Position numbers and translations under genes: made by a program
The notes under the pieces: generated by a model
The model's input: the letters and a program-made list of their open reading frames with translations, nothing else
Told to the model about the DNA's origin: nothing
Databases searched by the model: none
In this document: positions 54,816 through 63,995 of the stretch, in pieces
Layout of the letters: each line of letters opens with the position of its first letter
Numbering within the stretch: the stretch's first letter is position 1
Origin: Gammaproteobacteria bacterium
Lineage (GTDB): Bacteria; Pseudomonadota; Gammaproteobacteria; Steroidobacterales; Rariloculaceae
Length of the DNA stretch: 64,000 nucleotides
Direction of reading: 5' to 3'
Assembly (NCBI GenBank): GCA_022819855.1
Contig: JAJEGN010000021.1
Span: 89,424 to 153,423 of the forward strand

Positions 54816-55427
54816 ATGTCCGGACGGCGCCCGGCCGACAACACACGCGGGTCGTTCCGCACACGCATCCGGCGGCAGCGGCGCGCGCTGGACGCCGCAA
54901 CGCGTCTCGCAGCGGACCATGCCCTCGTCCGCAACATCCTGGCGCTCGGCGCATACCGGAGTGCGCGCACGATCGGGGTCTATTGCGCATTTGATGGCGA
55001 ACCCTCGCTCGCTGCGCTCGTTGCGCACGCACACCGCCGCCGCAAGAGCGTCTATACGCCCGTGCTTTCACGCGCCCGGATGAAGTTCGCGCGCCTGCTC
55101 CCGGGCGCGCAAATGCAGCGTAACCCCCTGGGTTTCGCCGAACCGTCCGCCGCCGCGGCTGTCGATCCGCGGTCCCTCGACCTCGTCCTCACGCCGCTCG
55201 TCGCATTCGATGCGAGCGGCTCCCGCCTTGGTTTCGGCGGAGGCCATTACGACCGTTGCTTCCGATTCCTGCGCTCACGGCATGGCTGGTTCAGGCCGAA
55301 GCTTGTCGGCATAGGCTATGCTTTTCAGGAACTGGCCCATATCGAACCGCGGCCATGGGACGTGCCGCTGTGGGGTGCGGTCACGGACGAGGGGATCCAT
55401 CGTTTCCGGCGGAAGGAAACGGGATAG
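54816..55427 (+). CDS. 5-formyltetrahydrofolate cyclo-ligase
   Basis: A 203-residue enzyme turning 5-formyl-THF into 5,10-methenyl-THF with ATP. Characteristic parts are RIRRQRRALDAATRLAADHA, the substrate region LVLTPLVAFDASGSRLGFGGGHYDR, and VGIGYAFQEL. It is co-located with zapA and ssrS as in E. coli (ygfA/fau). ATG 54816 has weak ribosome-site support but gives the expected length. Confidence 0.92.
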   Translation: MSGRRPADNTRGSFRTRIRRQRRALDAATRLAADHALVRNILALGAYRSARTIGVYCAFDGEPSLAALVAHAHRRRKSVYTPVLSRARMKFARLLPGAQMQRNPLGFAEPSAAAAVDPRSLDLVLTPLVAFDASGSRLGFGGGHYDRCFRFLRSRHGWFRPKLVGIGYAFQELAHIEPRPWDVPLWGAVTDEGIHRFRRKETG

Positions 55428-55496
55428 CCCTACAATGGCCGACGCCGGACCTGCGATTCGGTCGGCGAACCCGATCCTGGAGCGAACGAGAACACG

Positions 55497-55961
55497 ATGA
55501 GCTACTGGTTGATGAAGTCCGAACCGGGAGAGTTCGGCATCGACGACCTGATCGCGAGCCCCGGGCGCCGGACCTACTGGGACGGGGTCCGCAACTACCA
55601 GGCCCGGAATTTCATGCGCAACGACATGCAGCCCGGCGATCAGGCGTTCTTCTATCACTCGAGCTGCCCGCAACCGGGCGTCGCCGGCATCGTGCGCGTC
55701 GCGTGTGAAGCCTATCCGGACCACACGGCGTTCGATCCGACCGACAAGCACTACGACCCGGGCAGCGATCCCGACAACCCGCGCTGGTTCATGGTGGACA
55801 TCGAGTTGGAACGCAAGCTCGACCGCCTGATTCCGCTCGCGGAGCTCAGGGCCTTCGCGAGCGACCGGCTTGACGGGATGTTGCTGCTGCGCCGCGGCAA
55901 CCGGCTGTCGATCACGCCGGTCAGCGAGGATCACTGGAATTTCATCCTGAGCCTCGAGTGA
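55497..55961 (+). CDS. EVE-domain protein (THYN1-like)
   Basis: A 154-residue EVE-domain protein of the thymocyte nuclear protein 1 type. It shows [16 protein letters not shown], the aromatic-pocket motif [33 protein letters not shown] and [16 protein letters not shown] domains fold like PUA and YTH domains and are thought to read modified bases in nucleic acids; the bacterial role is not settled. ATG 55497 starts the family N-terminus. It lies between the cyclo-ligase and rpiA genes. Confidence 0.9.
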   Translation: MSYWLMKSEPGEFGIDDLIASPGRRTYWDGVRNYQARNFMRNDMQPGDQAFFYHSSCPQPGVAGIVRVACEAYPDHTAFDPTDKHYDPGSDPDNPRWFMVDIELERKLDRLIPLAELRAFASDRLDGMLLLRRGNRLSITPVSEDHWNFILSLE

Positions 55962-55983
55962 CCTCATGTTCCGGAGGCCTGCC

Positions 55984-56640
55984 GTGGATCAATCCGAAAG
56001 AAAGAGACTCGTTGCGCGCGAAGCGCTCGCCCATGTCGAAGACGGCATGGCGCTTGGCGTCGGCACGGGAAGCACGGTCGATTTCTTCATCGACGCGCTT
56101 GGGGAGCATCCGTACCGCAAACTGTGCCTCGTTTCGAGCTCCGAGCGCTCAACAGCCAGGCTCGGCGGACTCGGCCTCGATGTAACGGAGCTTTCGGCAG
56201 TCGGCGACGTCGACCTCTACATCGATGGCGCCGACGAGGCGACGCAGCACCTGCATCTGATCAAGGGCGGCGGCGGCGCGTTGACGCGCGAGAAGATCGT
56301 CGCCGGCGCGGCCCGGCGATTCATCTGCATCGTCGACGATTCCAAGCTCGTCGGACGGCTCGGCAAGTTCCCGCTGCCCGTGGAAGTCATTCCAATGGCG
56401 CGGTCCTTCGTCGCGCGCCAACTGGTCAAGCTCGGCGGTCAACCGGTCTGGCGCCGGGATTTCGTGACCGACAACGGCAACCAGATCATCGACGTACGCA
56501 ATCTGGAGATCGCCAGGCCCGTCGAGATGGAGACCCGCATCAACCAGATTCCCGGCGTCGTCACGGTGGGCCTGTTTGCTCACCGCGGCGCCGACATGCT
56601 GCTCGTCGGAACCGACAGGGGCGTTGAGGCCGTGACGTAG
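55984..56640 (+). CDS. rpiA: Ribose-5-phosphate isomerase A
   Basis: A 218-residue pentose phosphate enzyme interconverting ribulose- and ribose-5-phosphate. Motifs are [16 protein letters not shown], the active-site [21 protein letters not shown] with the following REKIVA, and [11 protein letters not shown] 55984 has a GGAGG 6 nt upstream and gives the normal length; ATG 55966 would add 6 residues but has no ribosome site. It follows the EVE gene after 22 bp. Confidence 0.94.
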   Translation: MDQSERKRLVAREALAHVEDGMALGVGTGSTVDFFIDALGEHPYRKLCLVSSSERSTARLGGLGLDVTELSAVGDVDLYIDGADEATQHLHLIKGGGGALTREKIVAGAARRFICIVDDSKLVGRLGKFPLPVEVIPMARSFVARQLVKLGGQPVWRRDFVTDNGNQIIDVRNLEIARPVEMETRINQIPGVVTVGLFAHRGADMLLVGTDRGVEAVT

Positions 56641-56744
56641 CAGCGCGATCGAAGCAGCCGGGCCGGCAGCCGGCACCGCCGCAGGCTTCGGCCTCGGCTG
56701 GAGCCTGGCCGGCCTCAACAGGCTTTCACGGGACCGTGTGGGAG

Positions 56745-56818
56745 TGGCTGGGGGACCAGGATTCGAACCTGGGTTCTCGGAGTCAGAGTCCGATGTCCTA
56801 CCGCTAGACGATCCCCCA
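56745..56818 (-). tRNA. tRNA-Gln (anticodon CTG)
   Basis: Reading the minus strand, the 74-nt sequence folds as a cloverleaf. The acceptor stem TGGGGGA pairs with TCCCCCA, followed by discriminator G and an encoded CCA. The anticodon loop CTCTGAC on a CGGA/TCCG stem gives anticodon CTG, and the T loop is GGTTCGAATCC. It lies between rpiA and rpsI. Confidence 0.95.
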
Positions 56819-56847
56819 GTCGAGACCGGCCCGGTGAGCGGCCGATT

Positions 56848-57240
56848 CTAACGCTTCGAGTACTGGGTCGCCCGGCGCGCCTTGCGCAAGCCGACCTTCT
56901 TGCGCTCCACCGCGCGGGCGTCGCGCGTCACGAAGCCGGCCTTGCGCAACGGCTTGCGCAGCGATTCGTCGTATTGCAGGAGCGCCCGCGCGATGCCGTG
57001 GCGAATCGCTCCGGCCTGCCCCGTCGTGCCGCCGCCGCGCACGCTCGCCGAGATATCGAACTTCCCTTCGAGTTCCGACACGGCAAGCGGCTGCCGCACG
57101 ATCATGCGCGCCGTTTCACGGCCGAAGAACACGTCGAGCGGCCGGCCGTTGACCATGATCTCGCCGGTTCCGGTGCGCAGATAGACTCGGGCGGCGGAGG
57201 TCTTTCTCCTGCCCGTGCCGTACCAGGTTTCAGTCGCCAT
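56848..57240 (-). CDS. rpsI: 30S ribosomal protein S9
   Basis: A 130-residue ribosomal protein. The N-terminal [34 protein letters not shown] and the conserved basic C-terminus ending QYSKR are all present, the last reaching the P-site tRNA. It follows rplM after 6 bp in the universal rplM-rpsI operon. Confidence 0.98.
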   Translation of the reverse strand: MATETWYGTGRRKTSAARVYLRTGTGEIMVNGRPLDVFFGRETARMIVRQPLAVSELEGKFDISASVRGGGTTGQAGAIRHGIARALLQYDESLRKPLRKAGFVTRDARAVERKKVGLRKARRATQYSKR

Positions 57241-57246
57241 AGCCGT

Positions 57247-57675
57247 CTAGAGTTCCAGTACGGCCGGCTGCTGGGCCTGGTGAGGATGGTCAGGGCCGCG
57301 AACGACCTTGAGCTTGCGCAGCATTCGCCTGCCAAGGGGGTTCCTCGGGAGCATGCCCTTGACCGCGAGCATGATGGCGCGTTCCGGGGCACGTTCGAGG
57401 AGCTTCTGCAGGGGCTCGGCCTTGAGATTGCCGACGTAGCCCGTATGCCGGTAGTAGATCTTGTCCTTGAGCTTGCGTCCCGTTACGCGGATCTTCTCCG
57501 CGTTAATCACGATAATGTAGTCGCCCGTATCCACATGCGGCGTGTACACGGGTTTGTGCTTGCCCCTGAGGCGCCGGGCGAGTTCCGTGGCGAGCCTGCC
57601 GAGCGTCTTGCCCGAGGCATCGACGAGGTACCACTCGCGCTCCACCGTTTCCGGCTTGGCCGAAAATGTCTTCAT
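57247..57675 (-). CDS. rplM: 50S ribosomal protein L13
   Basis: A 142-residue ribosomal protein with [56 protein letters not shown] and [18 protein letters not shown]. Length equals the E. coli protein. ATG 57675 is chosen over upstream codons. It is first in the operon with rpsI and divergent from coq7. Confidence 0.98.
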   Translation of the reverse strand: MKTFSAKPETVEREWYLVDASGKTLGRLATELARRLRGKHKPVYTPHVDTGDYIIVINAEKIRVTGRKLKDKIYYRHTGYVGNLKAEPLQKLLERAPERAIMLAVKGMLPRNPLGRRMLRKLKVVRGPDHPHQAQQPAVLEL

Positions 57676-57834
57676 GCTCAAATGAGGTTGCGTCGAGGGC
57701 CGGCGCCGCCGGCCAAAGAGGCGCAATGGTACTGATCCGCAACTGGGCACGCAAGCGTGGCGCGGCCGTATCGGGGCGTTGCGCTCGCTGCGGATGTGAC
57801 GCCGTTTGCGGGACGGGACGCGAGTCCGAACCGC

Positions 57835-57840
57835 TATAAT
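57835..57840 (+). promoter_or_regulatory. Consensus -10 box 8 nt before the coq7 ATG
   Basis: A perfect TATAAT at 57835-57840, with the coq7 ATG at 57849. Transcription from it would start at about the A of the ATG, giving a leaderless mRNA. A clear -35 box at the right distance was not seen, so the call rests on the -10 only. Confidence 0.5.
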
Positions 57841-57848
57841 CCGGCGCC

Positions 57849-58487
57849 ATGGTCAGCCGAATGAACCGACTCGACGCACTCGTGGCGATCGTCGACGAAG
57901 GCTTGCGCACGTTGGCCGCAAAGCCCGCCGCGTCACGTCCCTCACCTGCAGACGCCGTGGACCAGGCGGAACTCGAAGATCGGGACCGCGAATCCAGCAT
58001 CGCCCTGCTTCGCGTCAACCACGCCGGAGAGATTTCGGCGCAGGCGCTCTACAACGGGCAATCGGTATTCGCACGTTCGCACGCGACCCGACAGCAGTTG
58101 CGGCAGGCGGCCGCGGAGGAACGGGACCACCTCGCCTGGTGTGCCGCGCGGCTCGAGGAACTTGGCGGCCGACGGAGCCTGCTCGACCCGTTCTGGTACG
58201 CGGGCGGCGCACTGATCGGCCTGGTCGCAGGCGCCGCCGGCGACGATGTGAGCCTCGGCTTCGTTGCCGAGACGGAACGCCAGGTCGAGGCTCACCTCGA
58301 CGACCATCTCGCGCGGCTTCCGGACGCGGACGCAAAGAGCCGCGCGATCCTCAAGCAAATGGCGCAAGATGAGGCCAGGCACGGCGCGGCGGCGCAGGAG
58401 GCCGGCGGATCGTCCCTGCCCTCGGTCGCGACCCGGCTCATGGCGCTCGGCGGCGGCCTGGTGCGCCGCGTTGCGCTGCACGTTTGA
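57849..58487 (+). CDS. coq7: Coq7-type demethoxyubiquinone hydroxylase
   Basis: A 212-residue di-iron monooxygenase for a late ubiquinone hydroxylation, replacing UbiF. Iron ligands are seen in [15 protein letters not shown], the EERDHLAW motif, [14 protein letters not shown] and [13 protein letters not shown]. It is unlinked to ubiH and ubiI at 50-52 kb but serves the same pathway. ATG 57849 is 8 nt after a TATAAT; ATG 57861 is an alternative. Confidence 0.94.
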   Translation: MVSRMNRLDALVAIVDEGLRTLAAKPAASRPSPADAVDQAELEDRDRESSIALLRVNHAGEISAQALYNGQSVFARSHATRQQLRQAAAEERDHLAWCAARLEELGGRRSLLDPFWYAGGALIGLVAGAAGDDVSLGFVAETERQVEAHLDDHLARLPDADAKSRAILKQMAQDEARHGAAAQEAGGSSLPSVATRLMALGGGLVRRVALHV

Positions 58488-58662
58488 ACCGGCGCCGCGC
58501 CTGTTGTCAGACCCGTAGGCGCCACCGTCTTCAGTTCCGGATTGGACGCGATCGCAGTCCATGTATTCCACGCATTCGGCCACTGATTCCACGGTAAATC
58601 GAGCTTCGCCCTTGAACCGTCCGATCGAATCCGATCATCTGTTCGAGCACGCGTTCCACCCC

Positions 58663-58689
58663 AAAATCGAGCGCTGCTCGCTACAGCGC
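58663..58689 (-). terminator. Candidate intrinsic terminator after djlA
   Basis: On the minus strand, GCGCTG-TAGCGAG-CAGCGC forms a 6-bp hairpin followed by TCGATTTT. It starts about 15 nt after the djlA stop. The U tract is short. The rest of the 58488-58703 gap shows no convincing gene. Confidence 0.4.
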
Positions 58690-58703
58690 GGCATCGAGCG
58701 CCC

Positions 58704-59483
58704 CTACTTGAAGTCCCGGTGCGCTTTCACGCGATCGTAGGCCGCGCGAATTTCGTGCGTTTTCTGCTCGGCGAGGCTCACCATCGACTCGGGCAGACCG
58801 CGGGCGACGAGCTTGTCCGGATGGTGCTGATTCATGAGTCGCCGATACGCTGTCTTGATGTCGCGGTCGGTCGCGTTCGGCTCCACGCCCAGCACGCTAT
58901 AAGCTTCGTCGAGGTCGATGCGCCCGCCCGCCCCACTCGCCGATCCGCCCATGTGGGCGCGAACCAGTGCCTCGATCTGGGCAAGCTCGACGCGGCCGAT
59001 CCCGAGATCGTTCGCGACCTGCCATAACATCCGCCGTTTCGTGTCCGCAAACTCCCCGCTGCCGATGGCGGCCTGGAGCTGGATCTCGAGAAACGCACGC
59101 GTCAGGTCCTTGCGTCTGGCGATCCGTGACCTGAGCTCCGCGATCCTGTCAGTGATCGGGTAGCGCGTGTGCTTGCCGGAGGTGAAGCGGTCTATCGCGA
59201 GCTGGACCTGCTCAGGCGTCAGGCGCATGCCGTGCATGATGCGCCGGGCGACGCGGATCTCCTCCTCGGAAACGCGTCCGTCGACCTTCGCCAGGTGCCC
59301 CATCACCTCGAAAGTCACGTCGAAGAACAACTTCGGTGTCTGCCCGTCCGCGGCGGAACCTGCGATGCGGGCTCCCATGCCCTTGTCGAACTGGTGACCG
59401 ATGAGCAGGCCGAGAGCCGAGCCGATGGGACCCGCGAATGCGAGACCCAACGTTGCTCCGACGACTTTTCCGATCCACTGCAT
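58704..59483 (-). CDS. djlA: DnaJ-like co-chaperone DjlA
   Basis: A 259-residue membrane-anchored co-chaperone. The N-terminal glycine-rich transmembrane segment ([21 protein letters not shown]) is followed by a TerB-like helical domain ([20 protein letters not shown]) and a C-terminal J domain ([21 protein letters not shown] with the HPD in NQHHPDKL). It should stimulate DnaK at the inner membrane. It is convergent with coq7 and divergent from purC. Confidence 0.93.
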   Translation of the reverse strand: MQWIGKVVGATLGLAFAGPIGSALGLLIGHQFDKGMGARIAGSAADGQTPKLFFDVTFEVMGHLAKVDGRVSEEEIRVARRIMHGMRLTPEQVQLAIDRFTSGKHTRYPITDRIAELRSRIARRKDLTRAFLEIQLQAAIGSGEFADTKRRMLWQVANDLGIGRVELAQIEALVRAHMGGSASGAGGRIDLDEAYSVLGVEPNATDRDIKTAYRRLMNQHHPDKLVARGLPESMVSLAEQKTHEIRAAYDRVKAHRDFK

Positions 59484-59629
59484 CTGGCGTCCTGCCTCGC
59501 ACGCAACGGCGCATTCAGAGTCAGCGGAACGCGTCAGGACACTACACGCGTACCGGCCGATCTGCGTTCAAGCTTGCCCGGCAAACAGGTCCGGAGTCAT
59601 CATGCGCTCTTTCGCCCCGCCCGAACCCG

Positions 59630-60571
59630 ATGAGCGACGATCCTGCGGCCCTGTTCGAATCGAACCTGCACAGCTTGCGGCTGATCGCGCGCGGCAAGGT
59701 CAGGGACATCTACCGCGTGGATGCCGACCGGCTGCTGATAGTCGCGAGTGATCGTATCTCAGCGTTCGATGTCGTTCTACCGGACCCGATCCCGGGCAAG
59801 GGCCGCGTGCTGACCGCCATCTCGAATTTCTGGTTCGAGCGGCTTGGCGACGTGATCGAGAATCACCTGACGGCGACCGATCCCGCTTCGGTGCTCGACG
59901 ACCCGCGCGATCGCGAGATCGTCCGCGACCGCGCCGTCGTGGTCGAGGCCTTGCAGCCGCTGCCTTTCGAAGCCGTGGTCCGGGGCTACCTGATCGGGTC
60001 CGGATGGAAGGACTACCGCGCGACAGGAATGACCTCCGGTATCCGCTTGCCCGGCGGCATGGAACTGGCCGAGCAACTGCGCGAGCCGGTCTTCACGCCG
60101 AGCACGAAGGCGGCCGCGGGCGAGCACGATGAGAACATCCCGATGGCGGAAGTCGAGCGTCTCGTCGGTGCGGAACTCGCCGAGCAGGTCCGCGCCACGG
60201 CACTGGAACTCTACGCGAGAGCCGCAGCTTACGCACGCGAGCGCGGCATCATCATCGCCGATACCAAGTTCGAGTTCGGCACGGACGCCGACGGCAAACT
60301 CAGGCTCATCGACGAGATCTTCACGCCGGACTCGTCCCGGTTCTGGCCCGCCGACCGCTACGCCCCGGGCTCCTCCCCGACGAGTTTCGACAAGCAATTC
60401 GTACGCGACTACCTCGAGACACTCGACTGGGACAAGCGCGCGCCGGGACCACGTCTGCCGGTAGCCGTCATCGAGGGGACGCGGCGCAAGTATCGCGAGG
60501 CGCTCGACCGGCTGACCGGGCGACAGCTAGGGGGCGCCAACCCAAGGGGAGGCGTGCTGCCTGTCGCTTGA
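59630..60571 (+). CDS. purC: SAICAR synthase, C-terminus encoded by a repeat element
   Basis: A 313-residue phosphoribosylaminoimidazole-succinocarboxamide synthase of the longer, Ade1-like type. It has [53 protein letters not shown] and [34 protein letters not shown] 59630 gives the expected N-terminus. The last residues (about RGGVLPVA) and the TGA stop lie in the left arm of repeat copy C, so the natural stop appears to have been replaced by element sequence. purE and purK lie about 1.5-2 kb downstream. Confidence 0.94.
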   Translation: MSDDPAALFESNLHSLRLIARGKVRDIYRVDADRLLIVASDRISAFDVVLPDPIPGKGRVLTAISNFWFERLGDVIENHLTATDPASVLDDPRDREIVRDRAVVVEALQPLPFEAVVRGYLIGSGWKDYRATGMTSGIRLPGGMELAEQLREPVFTPSTKAAAGEHDENIPMAEVERLVGAELAEQVRATALELYARAAAYARERGIIIADTKFEFGTDADGKLRLIDEIFTPDSSRFWPADRYAPGSSPTSFDKQFVRDYLETLDWDKRAPGPRLPVAVIEGTRRKYREALDRLTGRQLGGANPRGGVLPVA

Positions 60572-60655
60572 AACCCTCGCGCGCAGGGATGCGCGCGCGG
60601 AGCCTCCATGGATGGATTCACGGCGTGTTTCCAGCGACAGGCAGCGCGACTCCCC
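60546..60655 (+). repeat. 110-nt covarying hairpin element, copy C
   Basis: Full-length copy with arms 60546-60574 and 60627-60655 around core 60575-60626. Of 29 arm pairs, 26 are Watson-Crick, one is a G-T wobble and two mismatch. The core has CGCGCGC-AGGGAT-GCGCGCG and TCCA-TGGA-TGGA, the latter a C-G version of a pair that is A-T or G-T in other copies. The left arm contains the purC stop codon. It lies between convergent purC and pmbA. Confidence 0.93.
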
Positions 60656-60698
60656 GCACGCCATGCGCAAACCTCCCAAGCTGCAGCGAATACGCCCG

Positions 60699-62030
60699 CT
60701 ACTGCCCGGCGATCGTGAGCTCGTCGATCAGTACTGAGCCGCAGCGGATGGCGCCGCGCACGTCGACGTCCGAACCGATCGCCTGTATGCGCTCGAACAT
60801 GTCGGCGAGGTTCCCCGCCACGGTGACCTCGCTGACAGCGTGTGCGATCTCGCCATTCTCGATCCAGAATCCCGCGGCGCCGCGCGAATAATCGCCCGTC
60901 ACGATGTTGACGCCCTGGCCGAGCAGCTCGCCGACGAGAAACGCCTGGCCGCATTCGGCGATCATGGACTCCAGCGGTCCCGCCGTCGGCGCGACGATGA
61001 GATTGTGGATGCCGCCGGCATTGCCCGTCGTCGTCAGGCCCAGCCGCCGCGCCGAATAGCTCGACAGCACATAGCCGTTCAGGATGCCGTCCTCGACGAG
61101 TTGCCGCCGCGCCGTGGCGACGCCTTCGCCATCGAACGGCGCGCTCGCCATCGCTCCGGGTATCAACGGATCCTCGACGATGTCGACGAGCTCGGAAAAG
61201 ACACGCTTGCCGCGGCTGTCGAGCAGAAACGACGCCTTCCGGTACTGACTCGTACCCCTGATCGCGGCGATCAGGTGTCCGAAGAGCCCCCGGGCCAGCT
61301 CTGCGGGAAATATCACCGGTACGCTGCGTGTCGCGAGTTGGCGCGAGTCCAGGCGCCTGAGCGCCCGAGTCGCCGCGAGCTCGCCAATGCGTTCCGGCGG
61401 CTCTAGACCCTCGGCCGAACGCGCCGCCGAGTACCAGTGATCGCGCTCCAATGCGCCGTTCTGCCCTGCGACCACGATCGCGCTCATCGAATGGCTGCTC
61501 GTGGGAAAGACCCCCGTAAAGCCGTGACTGTTTGCGTACGCCGAACTGCCTGCGCCCGTTGTCGTCGTGGCGCCTTCCGAGTTCGCGATACGTGAGTCGA
61601 CCGCGCGCGCGGCGTTCTCACAGCTCAGGGCGAGTTCCGTCGCCGCGTCGACATCGAGTTCCCAGGGGTGGTACAGGTCGAGATCCGGCGGATCGGCGGC
61701 CATGAGCTCAGCATCGGCAAGCCCTGCATACTCGTCCTGCGCCGTGAAGCTCGCGATGCTCATCGCCTTGCCGACGGCCGCTTCGATGCCTGCGGCGGAG
61801 AAATCGCCCGTGCTCGCGTTGCCCTTGCAGCGGTCCCTGTAGACCGTAACGCCGAGGCTCCGGTCCTTCTGCCGCTCGACCGATTCGAGCTCGCCCATGC
61901 GTACGGTGACGCTGAGGCCCTCGCCGTAACTCGCCGCCGCTTCGGATTGATCGGCGCCGAGGCTCGCGGCGATTTCCACGGCGCGAGCGGCCGAGCGCTC
62001 GAGTTCGCCGGTTACGGCATCAATGTCCAC
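60699..62030 (-). CDS. pmbA: Metalloprotease PmbA/TldE
   Basis: A TldD/PmbA-family protein, partner of TldD in proteolytic maturation of peptides such as microcins. Recognisable parts are the LGVTVYRDRCKGNASTGDFS segment, LYHPWELDVDAATELAL, SQYRKASFLLDSRGKRVFS and GGIHNLIVAPTAGPLESM. PmbA lacks the metal-site motif of TldD, consistent with what is seen. GTG 62030 (443 residues) is chosen; TTG 62084 would overlap the purE start codon. Convergent with purC, divergent from purE. Confidence 0.92.
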   Translation of the reverse strand: MDIDAVTGELERSAARAVEIAASLGADQSEAAASYGEGLSVTVRMGELESVERQKDRSLGVTVYRDRCKGNASTGDFSAAGIEAAVGKAMSIASFTAQDEYAGLADAELMAADPPDLDLYHPWELDVDAATELALSCENAARAVDSRIANSEGATTTTGAGSSAYANSHGFTGVFPTSSHSMSAIVVAGQNGALERDHWYSAARSAEGLEPPERIGELAATRALRRLDSRQLATRSVPVIFPAELARGLFGHLIAAIRGTSQYRKASFLLDSRGKRVFSELVDIVEDPLIPGAMASAPFDGEGVATARRQLVEDGILNGYVLSSYSARRLGLTTTGNAGGIHNLIVAPTAGPLESMIAECGQAFLVGELLGQGVNIVTGDYSRGAAGFWIENGEIAHAVSEVTVAGNLADMFERIQAIGSDVDVRGAIRCGSVLIDELTIAGQ

Positions 62031-62071
62031 GTGAATCTTCGTCCCGGGATGAGAAGGAAATTCCAACGCAG

Positions 62072-62077
62072 TAGAAT
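62072..62077 (+). promoter_or_regulatory. TAGAAT -10-like box 6 nt before the purE ATG
   Basis: TAGAAT at 62072-62077 precedes the purE ATG (62084) by 6 nt, implying transcription from the start codon itself. No ribosome site is present between them. A matching -35 was not identified. Confidence 0.45.
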
Positions 62078-62083
62078 AGCGCA

Positions 62084-62572
62084 ATGGAACCGCTCGTCGG
62101 CGTAATCATGGGCTCGCGGTCCGACTGGTCCACAATGTCGCACGCGGCGGAGACGCTCGAAGCGCTGGCCGTACCCCACGAGGTGCGCGTCGTTTCCGCG
62201 CATCGGACCCCCGACCTCATGCACGAATATGCGGAGTCCGCCGCCGAGCGAGGTCTCGAAGTGATCATTGCCGCCGCCGGCGGAGCGGCGCATCTGCCGG
62301 GCATGAGCGCGGCCAAGACCCGGCTGCCGGTGCTCGGGGTACCGATCGAATCCAAGGCCCTGAAGGGCATGGACTCACTGCTATCGATCGCGCAGATGCC
62401 GGCCGGCATACCCGTCGGCACGCTCGCTATCGGCAAGGCCGGCGCGATCAACTCCGCACTGCTCGCGGCGGCGATTCTGGCAATCAAGCATCCCGAGATC
62501 GCGGCACGGCTCGACGAGTATCGAAGCGCTCAGACAGCCACGGTATTGCAGAACTCCGACCCGCGCGACTGA
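62084..62572 (+). CDS. purE: N5-carboxyaminoimidazole ribonucleotide mutase
   Basis: A 162-residue PurE converting N5-CAIR to CAIR. It shows [54 protein letters not shown] and the conserved [19 protein letters not shown]. It is followed after 49 bp by purK, its pathway partner. No ribosome site precedes the ATG, which fits leaderless translation. Confidence 0.97.
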   Translation: MEPLVGVIMGSRSDWSTMSHAAETLEALAVPHEVRVVSAHRTPDLMHEYAESAAERGLEVIIAAAGGAAHLPGMSAAKTRLPVLGVPIESKALKGMDSLLSIAQMPAGIPVGTLAIGKAGAINSALLAAAILAIKHPEIAARLDEYRSAQTATVLQNSDPRD

Positions 62573-62621
62573 CCGCGCCGCCCAACGCAGCTACACCGCT
62601 TCCGGACCTGAAGTTCCGCTC

Positions 62622-63725
62622 ATGGCCAATCCCCGCGTAGGCATCATCGGCGCCGGCCAGCTCGGCAGGATGATGGCGCTCGCGGGTTATCCGCTGTGCG
62701 TCGACTGCCACTTTCTGGACACCGCAAGGGACGCCCCTGGCGGCCAGGTCGGACCGATCCGCGTGGCCGCGCTCGACGATGCCGATGCGCTTCGTGCACT
62801 GGCGAGCGAGGTCGATGTCCTGACATTCGACATTGAGAACGTGCCGATCGAAGGCCTGGAGCAGGTGGCCGGGCAGGTTCCCGTGTACCCGCAACCTCAG
62901 GTGCTCGCCGCGGCCCAGGATCGCCTCGCCGAGAAGCGGCTGTTCCGCGAACTCGGCATTCCGACCGCAGCCTTTGTACCGGTCGACGACGAGAGCGATC
63001 TGGACCGTGCTGCGGAAACGCTGGGCTGGCCGGTCGTCCTGAAGCGGCAGCGCCTCGGTTACGACGGACGCGGCCAGCGCGTGGCCGAAGACTCCGCCAG
63101 CCTCGCGCGCGGCTGGCGCGAGCTTGAGGAGGTACCTGCGATCGCCGAACAGTGGGTGAACTTCGAGCGTGAACTGTCCCTGATCGCCGTACGCGGCGCC
63201 GGCGGCGCAACCCTGTTTTATCCGCTGAGCGAAAATGTCCACGGCGACGGCCAACTGGTCTCCACGGTTGCGCCGTACCAGGACGAGGATCTCACGCGCA
63301 CCGCGGAACGCTGGCTCGACAAGCTTATGCGTCGCTACGGCTATCGCGGCGTGCTAACCGTCGAGTTCTTTCACACGGACGAGGGCCTGCTCGCCAACGA
63401 ATTCGCGCCGCGCGTGCACAACTCCGGCCACTGGACCATCGAAGGCGCCGAAACCAGCCAGTTCGAGAACCATCTGCGGGCGATCCTGGGCTGGCCCCTT
63501 GGCGAGACCGCACCGCGCGGCCACGCGGCGATGGTCAACGTGCTCGGTGAGCTACCCGACCGCGCACGCGTCCTGGCGATGCGCGGAGTCCACTTCCACG
63601 ACTACGGCAAACAAGCAAGGCCCAAGCGCAAGCTCGGCCACTGCACGATCGTCGATACCGACCGCGACCGACTACTCGGTCGCCTCGCCCCCTTGCGAGC
63701 GACCATCGGCGCAAGCAATCGGTAA
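62622..63725 (+). CDS. purK: N5-carboxyaminoimidazole ribonucleotide synthase
   Basis: A 367-residue ATP-grasp enzyme making N5-CAIR from AIR, bicarbonate and ATP. Motifs are GIIGAGQLGRMMALAGY, VLTFDIENVPIEGLEQV, the ATP-binding GWPVVLKRQRLGYDGRGQ and LANEFAPRVHNSGHWTIEGA. Length is normal. It forms a purE-purK pair, and repeat copy D begins 160 bp after its stop. Confidence 0.97.
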   Translation: MANPRVGIIGAGQLGRMMALAGYPLCVDCHFLDTARDAPGGQVGPIRVAALDDADALRALASEVDVLTFDIENVPIEGLEQVAGQVPVYPQPQVLAAAQDRLAEKRLFRELGIPTAAFVPVDDESDLDRAAETLGWPVVLKRQRLGYDGRGQRVAEDSASLARGWRELEEVPAIAEQWVNFERELSLIAVRGAGGATLFYPLSENVHGDGQLVSTVAPYQDEDLTRTAERWLDKLMRRYGYRGVLTVEFFHTDEGLLANEFAPRVHNSGHWTIEGAETSQFENHLRAILGWPLGETAPRGHAAMVNVLGELPDRARVLAMRGVHFHDYGKQARPKRKLGHCTIVDTDRDRLLGRLAPLRATIGASNR

Positions 63726-63820
63726 GCTCTGCCCGCAGCTCTCACAGCGTTCCCGCGCAACTGCACAGGTCTGCCACAAATCCGAGAGGCGTCGCACAAC
63801 GGGCGGCACCGAAGGTCGGC

Positions 63821-63844
63821 GCAAACCCGCAAACCCGCAACCCC
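63821..63844. repeat. Short 8-bp tandem repeat
   Basis: Three tandem units: GCAAACCC, GCAAACCC, GCAACCCC, in the non-coding stretch between purK and repeat copy D. No function is evident; slippage is the likely origin. Confidence 0.6.
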
Positions 63845-63885
63845 ACCGTGTGATGACCGAGAACGCACGCCCGCGACACACCCAA

Positions 63886-63995
63886 GGGGGTACGTGCAGC
63901 CGGTCGCTTGAGACCCTCGCGCGCAGGGATGCGCGCGCGGAGCCTACAGGGATGTATTTACGGCGTGTCTCAAGCGACCGGCTGCGCGTACCCCC
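63886..63995 (+). repeat. 110-nt covarying hairpin element, copy D
   Basis: Full-length copy near the window end. Arms 63886-63914 and 63967-63995 pair over all 29 positions, with one T-G wobble. The core (63915-63966) has CGCGCGC-AGGGAT-GCGCGCG and TACA-GGGA-TGTA. The left flank is CAA, as in the other copies; the right flank is GG rather than GC. It lies 160 bp after purK on the same strand. Confidence 0.93.

Noticed and set aside
58488..58703. Possible decayed gene in the coq7-djlA gap
   Set aside because: Short frames on both strands give no recognisable or continuous protein; only a candidate terminator hairpin is supportable.
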